From positions 3,844,001-3,908,000 of the forward strand of contig NZ_OZ061318.1 in the NCBI RefSeq assembly GCF_964063345.1: DNA of 64,000 nt, given 5' to 3'. The position numbers and the translations under genes are program-made. How positions within the stretch are numbered: the first letter of the stretch is position 1; the number at the start of each line of letters is the position of its first letter. This DNA is from Pseudomonas lini. GTDB taxonomy: Bacteria > Pseudomonadota > Gammaproteobacteria > Pseudomonadales > Pseudomonadaceae. This document shows positions 29,822 to 39,345 of this stretch, one piece after another. The notes under the pieces were generated by a model that did not search any database, had not been told where the DNA came from, and saw only the letters and a list, made by a program, of their open reading frames with translations.

Positions 29822-30409
29822 TTAGCTGGGTTTTTGTTCGGTCCATTTTGGCGGTACCGAGGGTTGCCAGGCGTCCAGTGCGTCGAGCAGGGTTTGCGGC
29901 GATTCGCTCATTTGCAGCATGTCACGGTGCGCTTCGCGAACGAAGCCTTCGCCGACGATATGATCAAGAAAAGACGTCAATTTGCTGTAGAAACCGTTTA
30001 CTTCCAGCAAACCCAGCGGTTTTCCGTGATAGCCGAGCTGGCCCCAGGTCCAGACTTCGAACAGCTCTTCCAGCGTGCCAAGGCCGCCGGGCAGAGCGAT
30101 GAAGGCATCGCTGAGCTCGGCCATTCGCGCCTTGCGCGCATGCATGCCATCGACCACTTCCAGGCGGGTCAGGCCGCTGTGGCCGATTTCCTTGTCCTTG
30201 AGGCTCTGCGGGATGATCCCGATCACTTCACCGCCGGCCGCCAGCGCGGCATCGGCAACGATCCCCATCAGCCCGACGGCGCCGCCGCCATAGACCAGAG
30301 TCAGCTTACGTTCGGCCAATGCTCGCCCCAGGGCGACAGCCGCTTCACGATAAGCCGGGTTAGTGCCAGCGCTGGCACCGCAAAATACACAAACGGACGC
30401 TAAAGACAT
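29822..30409 (-). CDS. LOG family protein (TIGR00730-type)
   Basis: A 195-residue Rossmann-fold protein of the LOG / lysine-decarboxylase-like family. These act as cytokinin riboside 5'-monophosphate phosphoribohydrolases or nucleotide 5'-monophosphate nucleosidases. The signature [20 protein letters not shown] and the N-terminal [19 protein letters not shown] are intact, as is GGGAVGLMG. It reads on the minus strand upstream of the small Lys/Glu-rich gene. Confidence 0.92.
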   Translation of the reverse strand: MSLASVCVFCGASAGTNPAYREAAVALGRALAERKLTLVYGGGAVGLMGIVADAALAAGGEVIGIIPQSLKDKEIGHSGLTRLEVVDGMHARKARMAELSDAFIALPGGLGTLEELFEVWTWGQLGYHGKPLGLLEVNGFYSKLTSFLDHIVGEGFVREAHRDMLQMSESPQTLLDALDAWQPSVPPKWTEQKPS

Positions 30410-30468
30410 GCCTTACTCCATGGTCATCAGGGCCACAGAGTAAAGGCAGGCTTGCATCGTTCCAAGGG

Positions 30469-30558
30469 TTAAACCTCGTATTCAGGTGTTTCACAGGTAC
30501 CGCTGGCGCCACAGGCATAAGCGGCGAGCAAACTGCTCAATAAACTGTTGAAAGACAT
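30469..30558 (-). CDS. Candidate 29-residue small protein
   Basis: ATG at 30558 reading minus encodes MSFNSLLSSLLAAYACGASG, continuing TCETPEYEV to a TAA at 30469. CGGAGCG lies six bases before the start. The sequence is a short hydrophobic, Leu/Ala-rich helix followed by a region with two cysteines and an acidic tail. It lies between the LOG gene and azurin and is the only coding-like element in that 344-base gap. Evidence is limited to start, ribosome site and composition. Confidence 0.4.
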   Translation of the reverse strand: MSFNSLLSSLLAAYACGASGTCETPEYEV

Positions 30559-30667
30559 GACAGACGCTCCGGATGAGAGATGACGGCCCTGATGATAGGG
30601 CCGTGCCAGACGTCTGGCTGGTAGATTGTTTCGATGAGTGTCATAGCCCGAAAGTTGTATACAATTT

Positions 30668-30681
30668 TTGATTCAGGTCAT
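30668..30681 (+). promoter_or_regulatory. Candidate ANR/FNR box upstream of azu
   Basis: TTGATTCAGGTCAT has a perfect TTGAT half-site and three of five bases of the second half against TTGAT-N4-ATCAA. It lies 73 bases upstream of the azurin start, and azurin is ANR-controlled in P. aeruginosa. Confidence 0.4.
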
Positions 30682-30753
30682 AGGAACTTGCGAAGATTTC
30701 AGGCAGTCTTCTGTCCATTAGAACGTTTGTTAACCCTGCCTTGGAGATTCACC

Positions 30754-31200
30754 ATGTTTGCCAAACTTGTTGCGGTATCCCTGCTGACACTGGCCAGCAG
30801 TCAATTGATGGCTGCCGAATGCAAGGTCACTGTCGACTCCACTGACCAGATGTCCTTCGATACCAAGGACATCACCATCGACAAGAGCTGCAAGACCTTC
30901 ACCGTGGAACTGAAACATTCTGGCAGCCTGCCAAAAAACGTCATGGGTCATAACTGGGTACTGAGCAAAGAAGCCGACATGCAGCCGATCGCCACCGACG
31001 GCCTGGCGGCAGGTATCGACAAGAACTATCTGAAAGAAGGTGATGCCCGCATCATCGCTCACACCAAAGTCATCGGCGCGAAGGAAACCGACTCGGTGAC
31101 TTTTGATGTGTCGAAGCTCAATGCTGCTGAAAAGTACGGTTTCTTCTGCTCGTTCCCGGGCCACATCTCGATGATGAAAGGTACGGTTACTCTGAAGTAA
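30754..31200 (+). CDS. azu: Azurin
   Basis: Periplasmic blue-copper electron carrier, 148 residues. A signal peptide of about 20 residues ([20 protein letters not shown]) precedes the mature [20 protein letters not shown]. Copper ligands are the histidine in MGHNWVL, and the cysteine, histidine and methionine in [14 protein letters not shown]. The ATG at 30754 with TTGGAG upstream is chosen over the long upstream extension. A strong terminator follows. Confidence 0.97.
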   Translation: MFAKLVAVSLLTLASSQLMAAECKVTVDSTDQMSFDTKDITIDKSCKTFTVELKHSGSLPKNVMGHNWVLSKEADMQPIATDGLAAGIDKNYLKEGDARIIAHTKVIGAKETDSVTFDVSKLNAAEKYGFFCSFPGHISMMKGTVTLK

Positions 31201-31214
31201 TCGAATCAAGTGCA

Positions 31215-31247
31215 TAAAAAAAGCGTCCGCCAGGGACGCTTTTTTTG
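31215..31247 (+). terminator. Terminator after azu
   Basis: AAAAAAAGCGTCC / GGGACGCTTTTTTT hairpin with loop GCCA, symmetric enough to work on both strands. Confidence 0.9.
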
Positions 31248-31274
31248 TGTCTGACGGTTGACCGCGTCATCGTT

Positions 31275-31368
31275 CTTCGCGGGCAAGCCTCGCTCCTACA
31301 AGATTTGCGTTGTGCCCATTACCGGTGTCCGACACAAAATCTGTGGGAGCGTGGCTTGCCCGCGAAGG
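31275..31368. repeat. REPIN with CACAAA spacer
   Basis: Units CTTCGCGGGCAAGCCTCGCTC and GGGAGCGTGGCTTGCCCGCG in inverted order, with spacer holding GTGTCCGACACAAAAT. It lies between convergent azu and nadE. Confidence 0.88.
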
Positions 31369-31391
31369 CGTCAGCACAGGCACCTAAGTCC

Positions 31392-32219
31392 TCAAGGCGC
31401 AAACGGCATCACACGCTTGTGATGGGTCTTTTTGTACGTGTCGCAGATGATCTTGAACGCTTCCTCACGCACCGGTTCGCCGTGCAGGAAGGCGTCGATC
31501 TCGGCGTAGGTCACGCCGTGGGACGCTTCGTCCGGTTTGCCCGGCGACAGGTCTTCGAGGTCGGCGGTCGGGATTTTTTCCACCAGCGACTCCGGCGCGC
31601 CGAAGCTGCGGGCAATCGCCCGGACCTGATTCTTCACCAGGCCGCTCAGCGGTGCGAGGTCGCAGGCGCCGTCACCGAACTTGGTGAAGAAGCCCATCAC
31701 CGCTTCTGCCGCGTGATCGGTGCCGATCACCAGGCCATGAGCCGCGCCAGCGATGGTGTACTGCGCGACCATGCGCATCCGCGCCTTGGTGTTGCCCAGC
31801 ACGAAATCCTTCTGCACCGCCTCCTTACCCTCGAAGGCCGCCACTTCGCTGGCCAGGGATTTGACTGCCGGGCCGATGTTTACGGTGTGGCGCTCATCGG
31901 GGACAATGAAGTCCACTGAGGCCTGGGCATCATGTTCGTCGAACTGGACGCCATAAGGCAGGCGCACGGCGATGAACTTGTAGCTGGCATTACCGGTGCT
32001 CTCGCGCAGTTCACGCATGGCGCGCTGGGCCAGCAGGCCGGCGGTCAGGGAGTCAACGCCGCCGCTGATGCCAAGCACCAGCGTCTTGAGCCCGGCATTG
32101 ACCAGGCAGTCCTGAATGAAGGTAATCCGCCGGGCAACTTCAGCCTCGAGGGCGAGTTGATCCGCGAAGGGCGGTTGGACCTTGAGCTGTTCAGCAATCT
32201 CACGCTGTACGGCTTGCAT
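31392..32219 (-). CDS. nadE: NH3-dependent NAD+ synthetase NadE
   Basis: Last step of NAD synthesis: nicotinate adenine dinucleotide, ammonia and ATP give NAD. The 275-residue protein has the N-type ATP pyrophosphatase loop [12 protein letters not shown] and no glutaminase domain, so it is the short ammonia-dependent form. The ATG at 32219 is chosen because AAGGAG lies upstream and the length matches the E. coli enzyme. That ribosome site overlaps the pncB stop codon, so translation is coupled to pncB. Confidence 0.96.
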   Translation of the reverse strand: MQAVQREIAEQLKVQPPFADQLALEAEVARRITFIQDCLVNAGLKTLVLGISGGVDSLTAGLLAQRAMRELRESTGNASYKFIAVRLPYGVQFDEHDAQASVDFIVPDERHTVNIGPAVKSLASEVAAFEGKEAVQKDFVLGNTKARMRMVAQYTIAGAAHGLVIGTDHAAEAVMGFFTKFGDGACDLAPLSGLVKNQVRAIARSFGAPESLVEKIPTADLEDLSPGKPDEASHGVTYAEIDAFLHGEPVREEAFKIICDTYKKTHHKRVMPFAP

Positions 32220-32223
32220 GAAT

Positions 32224-33450
32224 TCACTCCTTGCTAGATGGGCTGGAAATGGCGGCAGGTACTTGGAAAACATGTCGCAAATAGGCGACAAAATTCGGGT
32301 CTTTGCAGTGAGTCTTGCCAGGCTCATCAGAAATCTTGGCCACTGGCTGGCCGTTGCAGGCCGTCATTTTAAGCACGATGCTCATCGGTTCGACACCCGG
32401 AATATCGCACGTCAGGTTGGTGCCGATGCCGAAGCTGACATTGATCCGACCGCGCAATGCCCGAAAAATCTCCAGAGATTTGGGGAGCGTCAGACTGTCG
32501 GAAAACACCAGGGTTTTGCTCATCGGGTCGATGCCAAGCTTGTGATAGTGGGCGATGGCTTTTTCCGCCCACTGCACCGGGTCACCGGAATCGTGGCGCA
32601 AGCCGTCGAAGAGCTTGGCAAAGAACAGATCGAAATCATTGAGGAAGGCATCGGAGGTGATGCAGTCGGTCAGGGCGATTCCCAGCAAACCCCGGTATTC
32701 GCGGACCCAACAGTCGAGGGCGGCAATCTGGCTGTCGATCAGCCGCGGACCGAGTTGCTGGTGGGCCATGATCCATTCGTGGGCCATGGTGCCCAGCGGC
32801 TTCATGTCCAGCTCCCGTGACAGGTGCACGTTGCTGGTACCGACGAAGCGGCCGGGGAAGTCATGCTTGAGCACGTTCACCACTTCTTCCTGCACACGGT
32901 ACGAGAAGCGACGGCGGGTGCCGAAATCGGCTACTTGCAACTCGGACAATTCGTCCGCGCTGGCGTTGGCGGTCAGCCAGTCGAACTTGCGATAGAGCTG
33001 TTCGCGGGCCTGTTCCAGAACGATTTCCCGGTAGCGATAGCGGTTGCGCACTTCGCTGACGAGCGCCAGCAGCGGCACTTCGAACAGAATCACGTGCAGC
33101 CACGGCCCGCGCAGACGGATGAACAACTCGCCGTTTTCAATGCCGGTATGGATATAGCGCAGGTTGAAGCGGAACAGCCCGAGAAAGCGCAGGAAATCCG
33201 GTTTCAGAAAGCTGATGCGCTCCAGGAAACTCAACTGATCGGCACTCAGGCTCAATTCGGCCAGCCGCTCGATCTGAAAGCGGATCTCCGCCAGGTACGG
33301 GCGCAGATCCTCGCTGTTACGGCAACGAAACTCCCATTCGACTTCCACGTTCGGGTAGTTGTGCAGCACCGCCTGCATCATCGTCAGTTTGTAGAAGTCG
33401 GTGTCGAGCAGGTTCTGCACGATGCGATCGGCAAACACACTCTCGCTCAT
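32224..33450 (-). CDS. pncB: Nicotinate phosphoribosyltransferase PncB
   Basis: Converts nicotinate and PRPP to nicotinate mononucleotide in NAD salvage. The 408-residue product begins [26 protein letters not shown] and has [25 protein letters not shown] typical of the family around the active site. It is the first gene of a pncB-nadE operon with four bases between the two coding regions. The start at 33450 replaces a longer upstream possibility that adds unconserved residues. Confidence 0.95.
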   Translation of the reverse strand: MSESVFADRIVQNLLDTDFYKLTMMQAVLHNYPNVEVEWEFRCRNSEDLRPYLAEIRFQIERLAELSLSADQLSFLERISFLKPDFLRFLGLFRFNLRYIHTGIENGELFIRLRGPWLHVILFEVPLLALVSEVRNRYRYREIVLEQAREQLYRKFDWLTANASADELSELQVADFGTRRRFSYRVQEEVVNVLKHDFPGRFVGTSNVHLSRELDMKPLGTMAHEWIMAHQQLGPRLIDSQIAALDCWVREYRGLLGIALTDCITSDAFLNDFDLFFAKLFDGLRHDSGDPVQWAEKAIAHYHKLGIDPMSKTLVFSDSLTLPKSLEIFRALRGRINVSFGIGTNLTCDIPGVEPMSIVLKMTACNGQPVAKISDEPGKTHCKDPNFVAYLRHVFQVPAAISSPSSKE

Positions 33451-33571
33451 AAGGGGTCTCCAGGCTGGCCGCGGCCCGTGGCAGCGACGTTGCAGCTGTT
33501 TCAATGAATGGGGCTAGTGGCGCATATCAACGGCAGGTATTGCCAGCAATTTTTTAGATCGCAGCAGATCC

Positions 33572-33663
33572 CGGTGGGAGCGGGCTTGCTCGCGAAAGCG
33601 TACTGCCAGTCAACATTGATGTTGAGTGTGCCGGCCCCTTCGCGAGCAAGCCCGCTCCCACAG
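33572..33663. repeat. REPIN
   Basis: GGTGGGAGCGGGCTTGCTCGCGAA and its inverse TTCGCGAGCAAGCCCGCTCCCAC, spacer with CATTGATGTTGAGTGT. It fills the gap between pncB and the LysR gene. Confidence 0.9.
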
Positions 33664-33678
33664 GTATTGGCTGCAACC

Positions 33679-34590
33679 CTAAATTTGCGGTATGTCCGGG
33701 CTATCAATCTGCTCCAGCATCCACTTCACAAAATCCCGCACCTTGGGTACTTCCGCCGAATGCTCCGGATACGCCAGGTAATAGGCGTCGGTGCTGGGCA
33801 TCGCATGTTTCCAGGGAATGACCAGTTTGCCGTCGGCCAATTCCTCCTCCACCAGAAACTTCGGCAGCAGCGCCACGCCGCAGCCGACTTGGGCGGCGCG
33901 GATGCACATGTAAAAGGTTTCGAAACGCGGGCCGTGGTAGCTGTGTTCGGTGTGGTAGCCCTGGCTGTCGAACCAGTCGTGCCAGGCCTGGGGCCGGGAA
34001 GCGTTCTGCAGCAGGACCAGGTCGGTGAGTTGCGTAGGGTCGGTGAACGGCGTGTCCGGCAGGCTGCCCGGTGCGCAGACAGGCACCAGCTCCTCGCCAA
34101 ACAGCTTCAGGCATTCGGTGCCGGGCCGTGAGCCCTGGCCAAAGTAGAACGCCAGGTCGCTACGACCTTGCAGCAGATCATCGGCTTCCTGTTCGCTGCA
34201 CAGGTCCAAATGGATCGACGGATGGCGCAGGCGCCAGCCTTTCAAGCGCGGCACGAGCCAGCGCGCGCCGAAGGTCGGAGGCGTCGAGACTCGCAAGACT
34301 TCGGTTTCACCGCCGTAGGAGCGCAGGTAATGGGTCGACATTTCGACTTGGGTGAGGATTTTTCGCACTTCCACCAGGTACAAATCGCCGGCGGGGGTCA
34401 TTTGCAGGCGTCGGCGCACCCGGCGGAACAACAGGTGTTGCAGCAATTCTTCAAGTTGCGCGACCTGTTTGCTCACGGCGCTCTGCGTCAGGTTCAGCTC
34501 TTCGGCGGCACGGGTGAAGCTCAAATGCCGGGTCACGGCCTCGAAGCACTGCAACGCGGTGATCGACGGCAAGTAGCGTTTATTCAGCAT
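33679..34590 (-). CDS. LysR-type transcriptional regulator, divergent from amaB
   Basis: A 303-residue LysR regulator with an N-terminal winged helix (SITALQCFEAVTRHLSFTRA, LNLTQSAVSKQVAQLE) and a periplasmic-binding-like effector domain (STPPTFGARWLVPRLKGW). The start at 34590 (MLNKRYL) avoids a long, unlikely extension. It is divergent from amaB with 184 bases between them, so it probably controls lysine/pipecolate catabolism. The P. putida ama locus has the same arrangement. The effector is not evident. Confidence 0.9.
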   Translation of the reverse strand: MLNKRYLPSITALQCFEAVTRHLSFTRAAEELNLTQSAVSKQVAQLEELLQHLLFRRVRRRLQMTPAGDLYLVEVRKILTQVEMSTHYLRSYGGETEVLRVSTPPTFGARWLVPRLKGWRLRHPSIHLDLCSEQEADDLLQGRSDLAFYFGQGSRPGTECLKLFGEELVPVCAPGSLPDTPFTDPTQLTDLVLLQNASRPQAWHDWFDSQGYHTEHSYHGPRFETFYMCIRAAQVGCGVALLPKFLVEEELADGKLVIPWKHAMPSTDAYYLAYPEHSAEVPKVRDFVKWMLEQIDSPDIPQI

Positions 34591-34774
34591 GGGTGGTCCT
34601 TTTTCTTGTTTCTCTGTGCTCTTTTTTACCGGCAGATTCGCAGCATGAATAAACGGAATGATATCTCTCTTAAAGGTCGTTTGTTGGGTAACCTCCGGGG
34701 AGCTAAAACTACAGGTCTGATCAGCCGAATGAATCCGGCTGAACGTTTTCTGTTTTTTGCTTGAGGAGTGACCC

Positions 34775-36265
34775 ATGGTTGCCGCATTGCTTGATCGTCT
34801 TGGTGTGAACCCGGCCCTGTATCAGAACGGCAAAGTGCCGGTGCATTCGCCTATCGATGGCAGCCGTATCGCTGCCGTGAACTGGGAAGGCGCCGCTGAA
34901 GTCGAGCAGCACATCAGTCGCGCAGATCATGCGTTCGAACTGTGGCGCAAGGTTCCAGCGCCGCGCCGTGGCGAATTGGTGCGCCAATTGGGCGACATCT
35001 TGCGCGAGTACAAGGCCGACCTCGGTGAGCTGGTTTCCTGGGAGGCCGGCAAGATCACTCAGGAAGGTTTGGGTGAAGTTCAGGAAATGATCGACATCTG
35101 CGACTTCGCGGTCGGTCTGTCCCGTCAGCTGTACGGTTTGACCATCGCCTCCGAGCGTCCTGGCCACCACATGCGCGAAACCTGGCATCCGCTGGGCGTC
35201 GTCGGCGTGATCAGTGCGTTCAACTTCCCGGTCGCCGTTTGGGCCTGGAACGCGACGCTGGCACTGGTCTGCGGTAACCCGGTGATCTGGAAACCGTCGG
35301 AGAAAACCCCGCTGACCGCGTTGGCCTGCCAGGCGTTGTTCGACCGCGTCCTGAAGAATTTCAGCGATGCACCGCCGCACCTGAGCCAGGTGATTATTGG
35401 TGGTCGCGATGCTGGCGAAGCCCTGGTCGATGACCCGCGTGTCGCGCTGGTCAGCGCCACCGGCAGCACCCGCATGGGCCGCGAAGTGGCGCCGAAAATC
35501 GCTGCACGTTTTGCCCGCAGCATTCTCGAGCTGGGCGGCAACAACGCAATGATCCTCGGCCCGAGCGCCGATCTGGACATGGCCGTACGGGCGATTCTGT
35601 TCAGCGCCGTCGGCACCGCCGGTCAGCGTTGCACTACTTTGCGTCGCCTGATTGCCCATGAGTCGGTGAAGGAAGAAATCATCACCCGCCTCAAGGCCGC
35701 TTACTCCAAGGTGCGCATCGGCCATCCGCTGGAAGGCAATCTGGTGGGTCCGCTGATCGACAAACACAGCTTCGAAAACATGCAGGACGCGCTTGAGCAG
35801 GCCTTGAGCGAAGGCGGCCGGGTGTTTGGCGGCAAGCGTCAGCTGGAAGAAAAATTCCCCAACGCTTACTACGTTTCGCCAGCCATCGTCGAAATGCCGG
35901 AGCAGAGCGATGTGGTACGCGACGAAACCTTCGCGCCGATTCTGTACGTGATCGGTTACAACGATTTTGAAGAGGCGCTGCGCCTGAACAACGCCGTGCC
36001 ACAAGGCCTGTCGTCGTGCATTTTCACCACCGATGTGCGTGAAGCCGAGCGGTTCATGTCGGCGGTGGGCAGCGATTGCGGCATCGCCAACGTCAACATC
36101 GGCCCGAGCGGCGCAGAGATCGGCGGCGCGTTTGGCGGTGAGAAGGAAACGGGCGGTGGTCGTGAATCCGGTTCGGATGCATGGCGCGGGTACATGCGCC
36201 GGCAGACCAATACCGTGAACTATTCGCTGGAGTTGCCGTTGGCTCAGGGGATTACGTTCGACTGA
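34775..36265 (+). CDS. amaB: L-2-aminoadipate-6-semialdehyde dehydrogenase AmaB
   Basis: NAD-dependent aldehyde dehydrogenase that oxidises 2-aminoadipate semialdehyde to 2-aminoadipate in the pipecolate branch of lysine catabolism. The 496-residue protein has the ALDH signature LELGGNNAMI and catalytic Cys286 in GTAGQRCTTLRR, an antiquitin (ALDH7)-like sequence. GAGGAG precedes the ATG at 34775. It is followed, across a REPIN, by the pipecolate oxidase gene amaA, which makes its substrate. Confidence 0.9.
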   Translation: MVAALLDRLGVNPALYQNGKVPVHSPIDGSRIAAVNWEGAAEVEQHISRADHAFELWRKVPAPRRGELVRQLGDILREYKADLGELVSWEAGKITQEGLGEVQEMIDICDFAVGLSRQLYGLTIASERPGHHMRETWHPLGVVGVISAFNFPVAVWAWNATLALVCGNPVIWKPSEKTPLTALACQALFDRVLKNFSDAPPHLSQVIIGGRDAGEALVDDPRVALVSATGSTRMGREVAPKIAARFARSILELGGNNAMILGPSADLDMAVRAILFSAVGTAGQRCTTLRRLIAHESVKEEIITRLKAAYSKVRIGHPLEGNLVGPLIDKHSFENMQDALEQALSEGGRVFGGKRQLEEKFPNAYYVSPAIVEMPEQSDVVRDETFAPILYVIGYNDFEEALRLNNAVPQGLSSCIFTTDVREAERFMSAVGSDCGIANVNIGPSGAEIGGAFGGEKETGGGRESGSDAWRGYMRRQTNTVNYSLELPLAQGITFD

Positions 36266-36291
36266 CGGCTTCCTTTGAACCCATGAAAAAC

Positions 36292-36383
36292 ACTGTGGGA
36301 GCGGGCTTGCCCGCGATAGCAATCTGTCAGTCACTCAGATGTTGAATGTGCTGACGCTATCGCGGGCAAGCCCGCTCCCACAG
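36292..36383. repeat. REPIN between amaB and amaA
   Basis: GTGGGAGCGGGCTTGCCCGCGAT and ATCGCGGGCAAGCCCGCTCCC in inverted order with a spacer carrying CAGTCACTCAGATGTTGAATG. It sits inside what looks like an operon. Confidence 0.92.
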
Positions 36384-36424
36384 GGGAATGGTGTGTTGGT
36401 TAGGTTTCGGATTGGAGTCTGGCA

Positions 36425-37708
36425 ATGCCGTTACGCGAAGAGTGTCTGTGGGAAAAACTGACGCCGCAAAGGCCCGACAACGCGGCGCTCAAGGGCGAGG
36501 TGACGGTGGATGTCTGCGTCATCGGTGCCGGTTTCACCGGCCTGTCGGCGGCGGTGCATCTGCTGGAACAAGGTAAAAGTGTCTGTGTGCTGGAAGCGCA
36601 TCGCGCCGGGCATGGCGGTTCGGGGCGTAACGTCGGGCTGGTCAACGCCGGGATGTGGATTCCACCGGATGAAATCGAAGCCGGTTTCGGCGAGGCGGTC
36701 GGCAGTCAGCTCAACCGCATGCTGGGTGCGGCGCCGTCGCTGGTGTTCAGCCTGGTCGACAAATACAACATCGATTGCCAGTTACGCCGCGAAGGCACGC
36801 TGCACATGGCGCACAACGCGCGGGGCGAGGCGGATCTGCGCAGTCGCGAAGAACAATGGAAGCGTCGCGGTGCACCGGTGGAACTGTTAACCGGTCAAGC
36901 CTGCGAACAAGCCACCGGCACAAAAAAGATCGCCGCCGCTCTGCTCGATCGGCGTGCCGGCACGATAAACCCGATGGCCTACACCACGGGGCTGGCCAAT
37001 GCGGCCATCAGCCTCGGCGGTCAGCTGTTCGATCATTCCCCGGTGACCCGACTTGAACGTCAGGGCCAGCGCTGGTCGGTGCAAACCGCCCAGGGTTCGG
37101 TGCTGGCCGAGCAGGTGGTCATCGCCTCCAACGCCTATACCGAAGGTGACTGGACGGAGCTGCGGCGCAATTTCTTCCCCGGTTATTACTATCAAGTGGC
37201 CTCGGTGCCGCTGACCGAAGACGCCGCGCAACAGATTCTGCCCGGCGGCCAGGGTTCCTGGGACACCCGGCAGGTACTCAGCAGTATCCGTCGCGATGCC
37301 GAAGGACGGTTGTTGCTCGGCAGTCTCGGCAATGGCAACCAGAAACCGACCTGGTTCCTGAAAGCCTGGGCCGACCGGGTTCAGCAGCATTACTTTCCGT
37401 ACCTGAAACCGGTGGAGTGGGAATGCACCTGGACCGGTTGCATCGCCTTCACCCCTGATCATTTGATGCGCCTGTTCGAGCCGGCGCCGGGGCTGGTGGC
37501 CGTCACCGGTTACAACGGTCGCGGCGTAACCACCGGTACAGTGGTCGGCAAAGCCTTTGCCGATTATTTATGTAACGGAAATCCTCAGGCTTTGCCGATT
37601 CCCTTCGCCCCCATGCAGCCATTGGCGGGTGTCGGGCTGCGAAGCTGCCTGTATGAGGCTGGATTTTCGTTGTATCACGCGGGCCAGTGCCTGCGGATCG
37701 TGATCTGA
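36425..37708 (+). CDS. amaA: L-pipecolate oxidase AmaA (FAD-dependent)
   Basis: FAD-dependent amine oxidase of the D-amino-acid-oxidase family, predicted to oxidise L-pipecolate to piperideine-6-carboxylate, which opens to the AmaB substrate. The 427-residue protein has the dinucleotide-binding motif VIGAGFTGLSAAVHLLEQG near residue 35 and GYNGRGVTTGTVVGKAFAD at the C-terminal FAD site. No signal peptide. The assignment depends on its pairing with amaB, as in P. putida. Confidence 0.85.
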   Translation: MPLREECLWEKLTPQRPDNAALKGEVTVDVCVIGAGFTGLSAAVHLLEQGKSVCVLEAHRAGHGGSGRNVGLVNAGMWIPPDEIEAGFGEAVGSQLNRMLGAAPSLVFSLVDKYNIDCQLRREGTLHMAHNARGEADLRSREEQWKRRGAPVELLTGQACEQATGTKKIAAALLDRRAGTINPMAYTTGLANAAISLGGQLFDHSPVTRLERQGQRWSVQTAQGSVLAEQVVIASNAYTEGDWTELRRNFFPGYYYQVASVPLTEDAAQQILPGGQGSWDTRQVLSSIRRDAEGRLLLGSLGNGNQKPTWFLKAWADRVQQHYFPYLKPVEWECTWTGCIAFTPDHLMRLFEPAPGLVAVTGYNGRGVTTGTVVGKAFADYLCNGNPQALPIPFAPMQPLAGVGLRSCLYEAGFSLYHAGQCLRIVI

Positions 37709-37763
37709 TTGTTGAAATATGTTGCTGGAAGCGGCGATTTTCAGCGAAGCGGCTAGCCTGTAA

Positions 37764-37792
37764 TGGTGCGGGTTGTAGCAGTCCCCGCACCA
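37764..37792. repeat. Inverted repeat overlapping an NtrC-like site
   Basis: Perfect 9-bp arms TGGTGCGGG / CCCGCACCA with an 11-base loop, 55 bases after the amaA stop. No T-run follows. It could be a terminator-like 3' structure of amaA or part of the regulatory region of livK. Confidence 0.5.
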
Positions 37793-37801
37793 GCAGTGTG
37801 C
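37787..37801 (+). promoter_or_regulatory. NtrC-like binding site upstream of livK
   Basis: GCACCAGCAGTGTGC matches GCACY-N5-GGTGC at nine of ten fixed positions. It lies about 230 bases upstream of the predicted sigma-54 start, a normal enhancer distance. Confidence 0.4.
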
Positions 37802-38000
37802 AGTTCGGTGACGCGAGCTGTTACAGGCTGGTTGCACATCGTTTGGGGCTGCGGTTGCAATGATGGCGCGTGCGGGTTGCGCCTTTAAACATAAAAGGTT
37901 TCACCTCTCGCGGTTTAGACGGTTGCACGCCCAATGAAAATGGGCCCGAAACAGTCGAAAAAACAATAAGGCAGCGACTTTTCCCAGAATAAAAAACCGA

Positions 38001-38016
38001 TGGCACGGCCCTTGCT
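38001..38016 (+). promoter_or_regulatory. Sigma-54 (-24/-12) promoter of livK
   Basis: TGGCACGGCCCTTGCT is a full match to the consensus TGGCACG-N4-TTGCW, with GG at 38002-38003 and GC at 38014-38015. Transcription should start near 38026, about 47 bases before the livK ATG. Confidence 0.85.
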
Positions 38017-38072
38017 CTGAGCATTCAGAGAAGTCGCAGTGCCAACTAAAAAAAACCTTGGAGCACCACCTC

Positions 38073-39206
38073 ATGTCCCAGACGTTTTACAAGAAAGGCT
38101 TTCTTGCCCTCGCAGTGGCAACTGCATTGGGTGTTTCTGCGTTTGCACAGGCTGATGTGAAAATTGGTGTGGCGGGGCCGATGACGGGCGCCAACGCCGC
38201 ATTTGGCGAGCAGTACATGAAGGGTGCGCAGGCAGCGGCTGATGCAGTCAACGCCGCTGGCGGTGTAAACGGGGAAAAAATCGTACTGGTCAAAGGCGAT
38301 GACGCCTGCGAACCGAAACAGGCTGTGACGGTCGCCAAGGACCTGACCAACCAGAAAGTCGCTGGCGTAGTCGGTCACTTCTGCTCCTCGTCGACCATCC
38401 CGGCCTCCGAGATCTACGACGAAGCAGGCATCATCGCGATCACTCCAGGTTCCACCAACCCGGCTGTTACCGAGCGCGGCCTGAGTGCCATGTTCCGTAT
38501 GTGCGGGCGTGACGACCAGCAAGGCATCGTGGCCGGTGACTACATCGTCGACATACTCAAGGGCAAGAAAGTGGTGGTCCTGCACGACAAGGACACCTAC
38601 GGTCAAGGCCTGGCGGATGCTACCAAGGCCCAGCTGGAAAAACGCGGCGTGAAACCGGTGCTGTATGAAGGCCTGACCCGTGGCGAAAAAGATTTCAGCA
38701 CCATCGTCACCAAAATCCGCGGCGCTGGCGCCGATGTCGTTTACTTCGGTGGCCTGCACCCGGAAGCCGGTCCTCTGGTTCGTCAACTGCGCGAGCAAGG
38801 CCTCAAAGACGTCAAGTTCATGTCCGACGACGGCATCGTGACCGACGAACTGGTGACCACCGCTGGCGGTCCGCAATTCGTTGACGGCGTGCTGATGACC
38901 TTTGGTGCCGACCCACGCATGCTCCCAGAGAGCAAGACCGTCGTGGACGAGTTCCGCAAGAAAGGCACCGAGCCTGAAGGCTACACCCTGTACGCCTATG
39001 CTTCGGTCCAGACCCTGGCTGCAGCCTTCAATGGCGCCAAATCCAACAGTGGCGAGAAAGCCGCCGAGTGGCTGAAGAAAAATCCGGTCAAAACCGTGAT
39101 GGGCGAGAAGACCTGGGACGCCAAGGGCGACCTGAAAGTCTCCGACTACGTGGTTTACCAGTGGGACAAGGATGGCAAATACCACCAGCTGGAAAAACAG
39201 AAGTAA
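38073..39206 (+). CDS. livK: Branched-chain amino acid ABC transporter binding protein
   Basis: Periplasmic leucine/isoleucine/valine-binding protein (orthologue of BraC), 377 residues. A signal peptide of about 26 residues ends SAFAQA, then the mature DVKIGVAGPMTGANAAFGEQ. A cysteine pair (KGDDACEPKQ, VVGHFCSSST) fits the disulfide of this family. The ATG at 38073 follows GGAG in CTTGGAGC. It is the first gene of livKHMGF and lies behind a sigma-54 promoter. A 254-base gap with a REPIN separates it from livH. Confidence 0.94.
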   Translation: MSQTFYKKGFLALAVATALGVSAFAQADVKIGVAGPMTGANAAFGEQYMKGAQAAADAVNAAGGVNGEKIVLVKGDDACEPKQAVTVAKDLTNQKVAGVVGHFCSSSTIPASEIYDEAGIIAITPGSTNPAVTERGLSAMFRMCGRDDQQGIVAGDYIVDILKGKKVVVLHDKDTYGQGLADATKAQLEKRGVKPVLYEGLTRGEKDFSTIVTKIRGAGADVVYFGGLHPEAGPLVRQLREQGLKDVKFMSDDGIVTDELVTTAGGPQFVDGVLMTFGADPRMLPESKTVVDEFRKKGTEPEGYTLYAYASVQTLAAAFNGAKSNSGEKAAEWLKKNPVKTVMGEKTWDAKGDLKVSDYVVYQWDKDGKYHQLEKQK

Positions 39207-39238
39207 GGGCTGACGCGATCGCCTGATCCCTCAGTTCC

Positions 39239-39345
39239 TTGTGGGAGCGGCGGTGCAGCGATCCGACTTGCCCGCGATGACGGCCTGGCAGACGACAACT
39301 TTGTTGAATGTTCAACCGCTATCGCTGGCAAGCCAGCTCCCACAG
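39239..39345. repeat. REPIN between livK and livH
   Basis: Long variant unit GTGGGAGCGGCGGTGCAGCG then ATCCGACTTGCCCGCGATG, and inverted unit ATCGCTGGCAAGCCAGCTCCC, spacer with TTTGTTGAATGTT. Confidence 0.88.
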
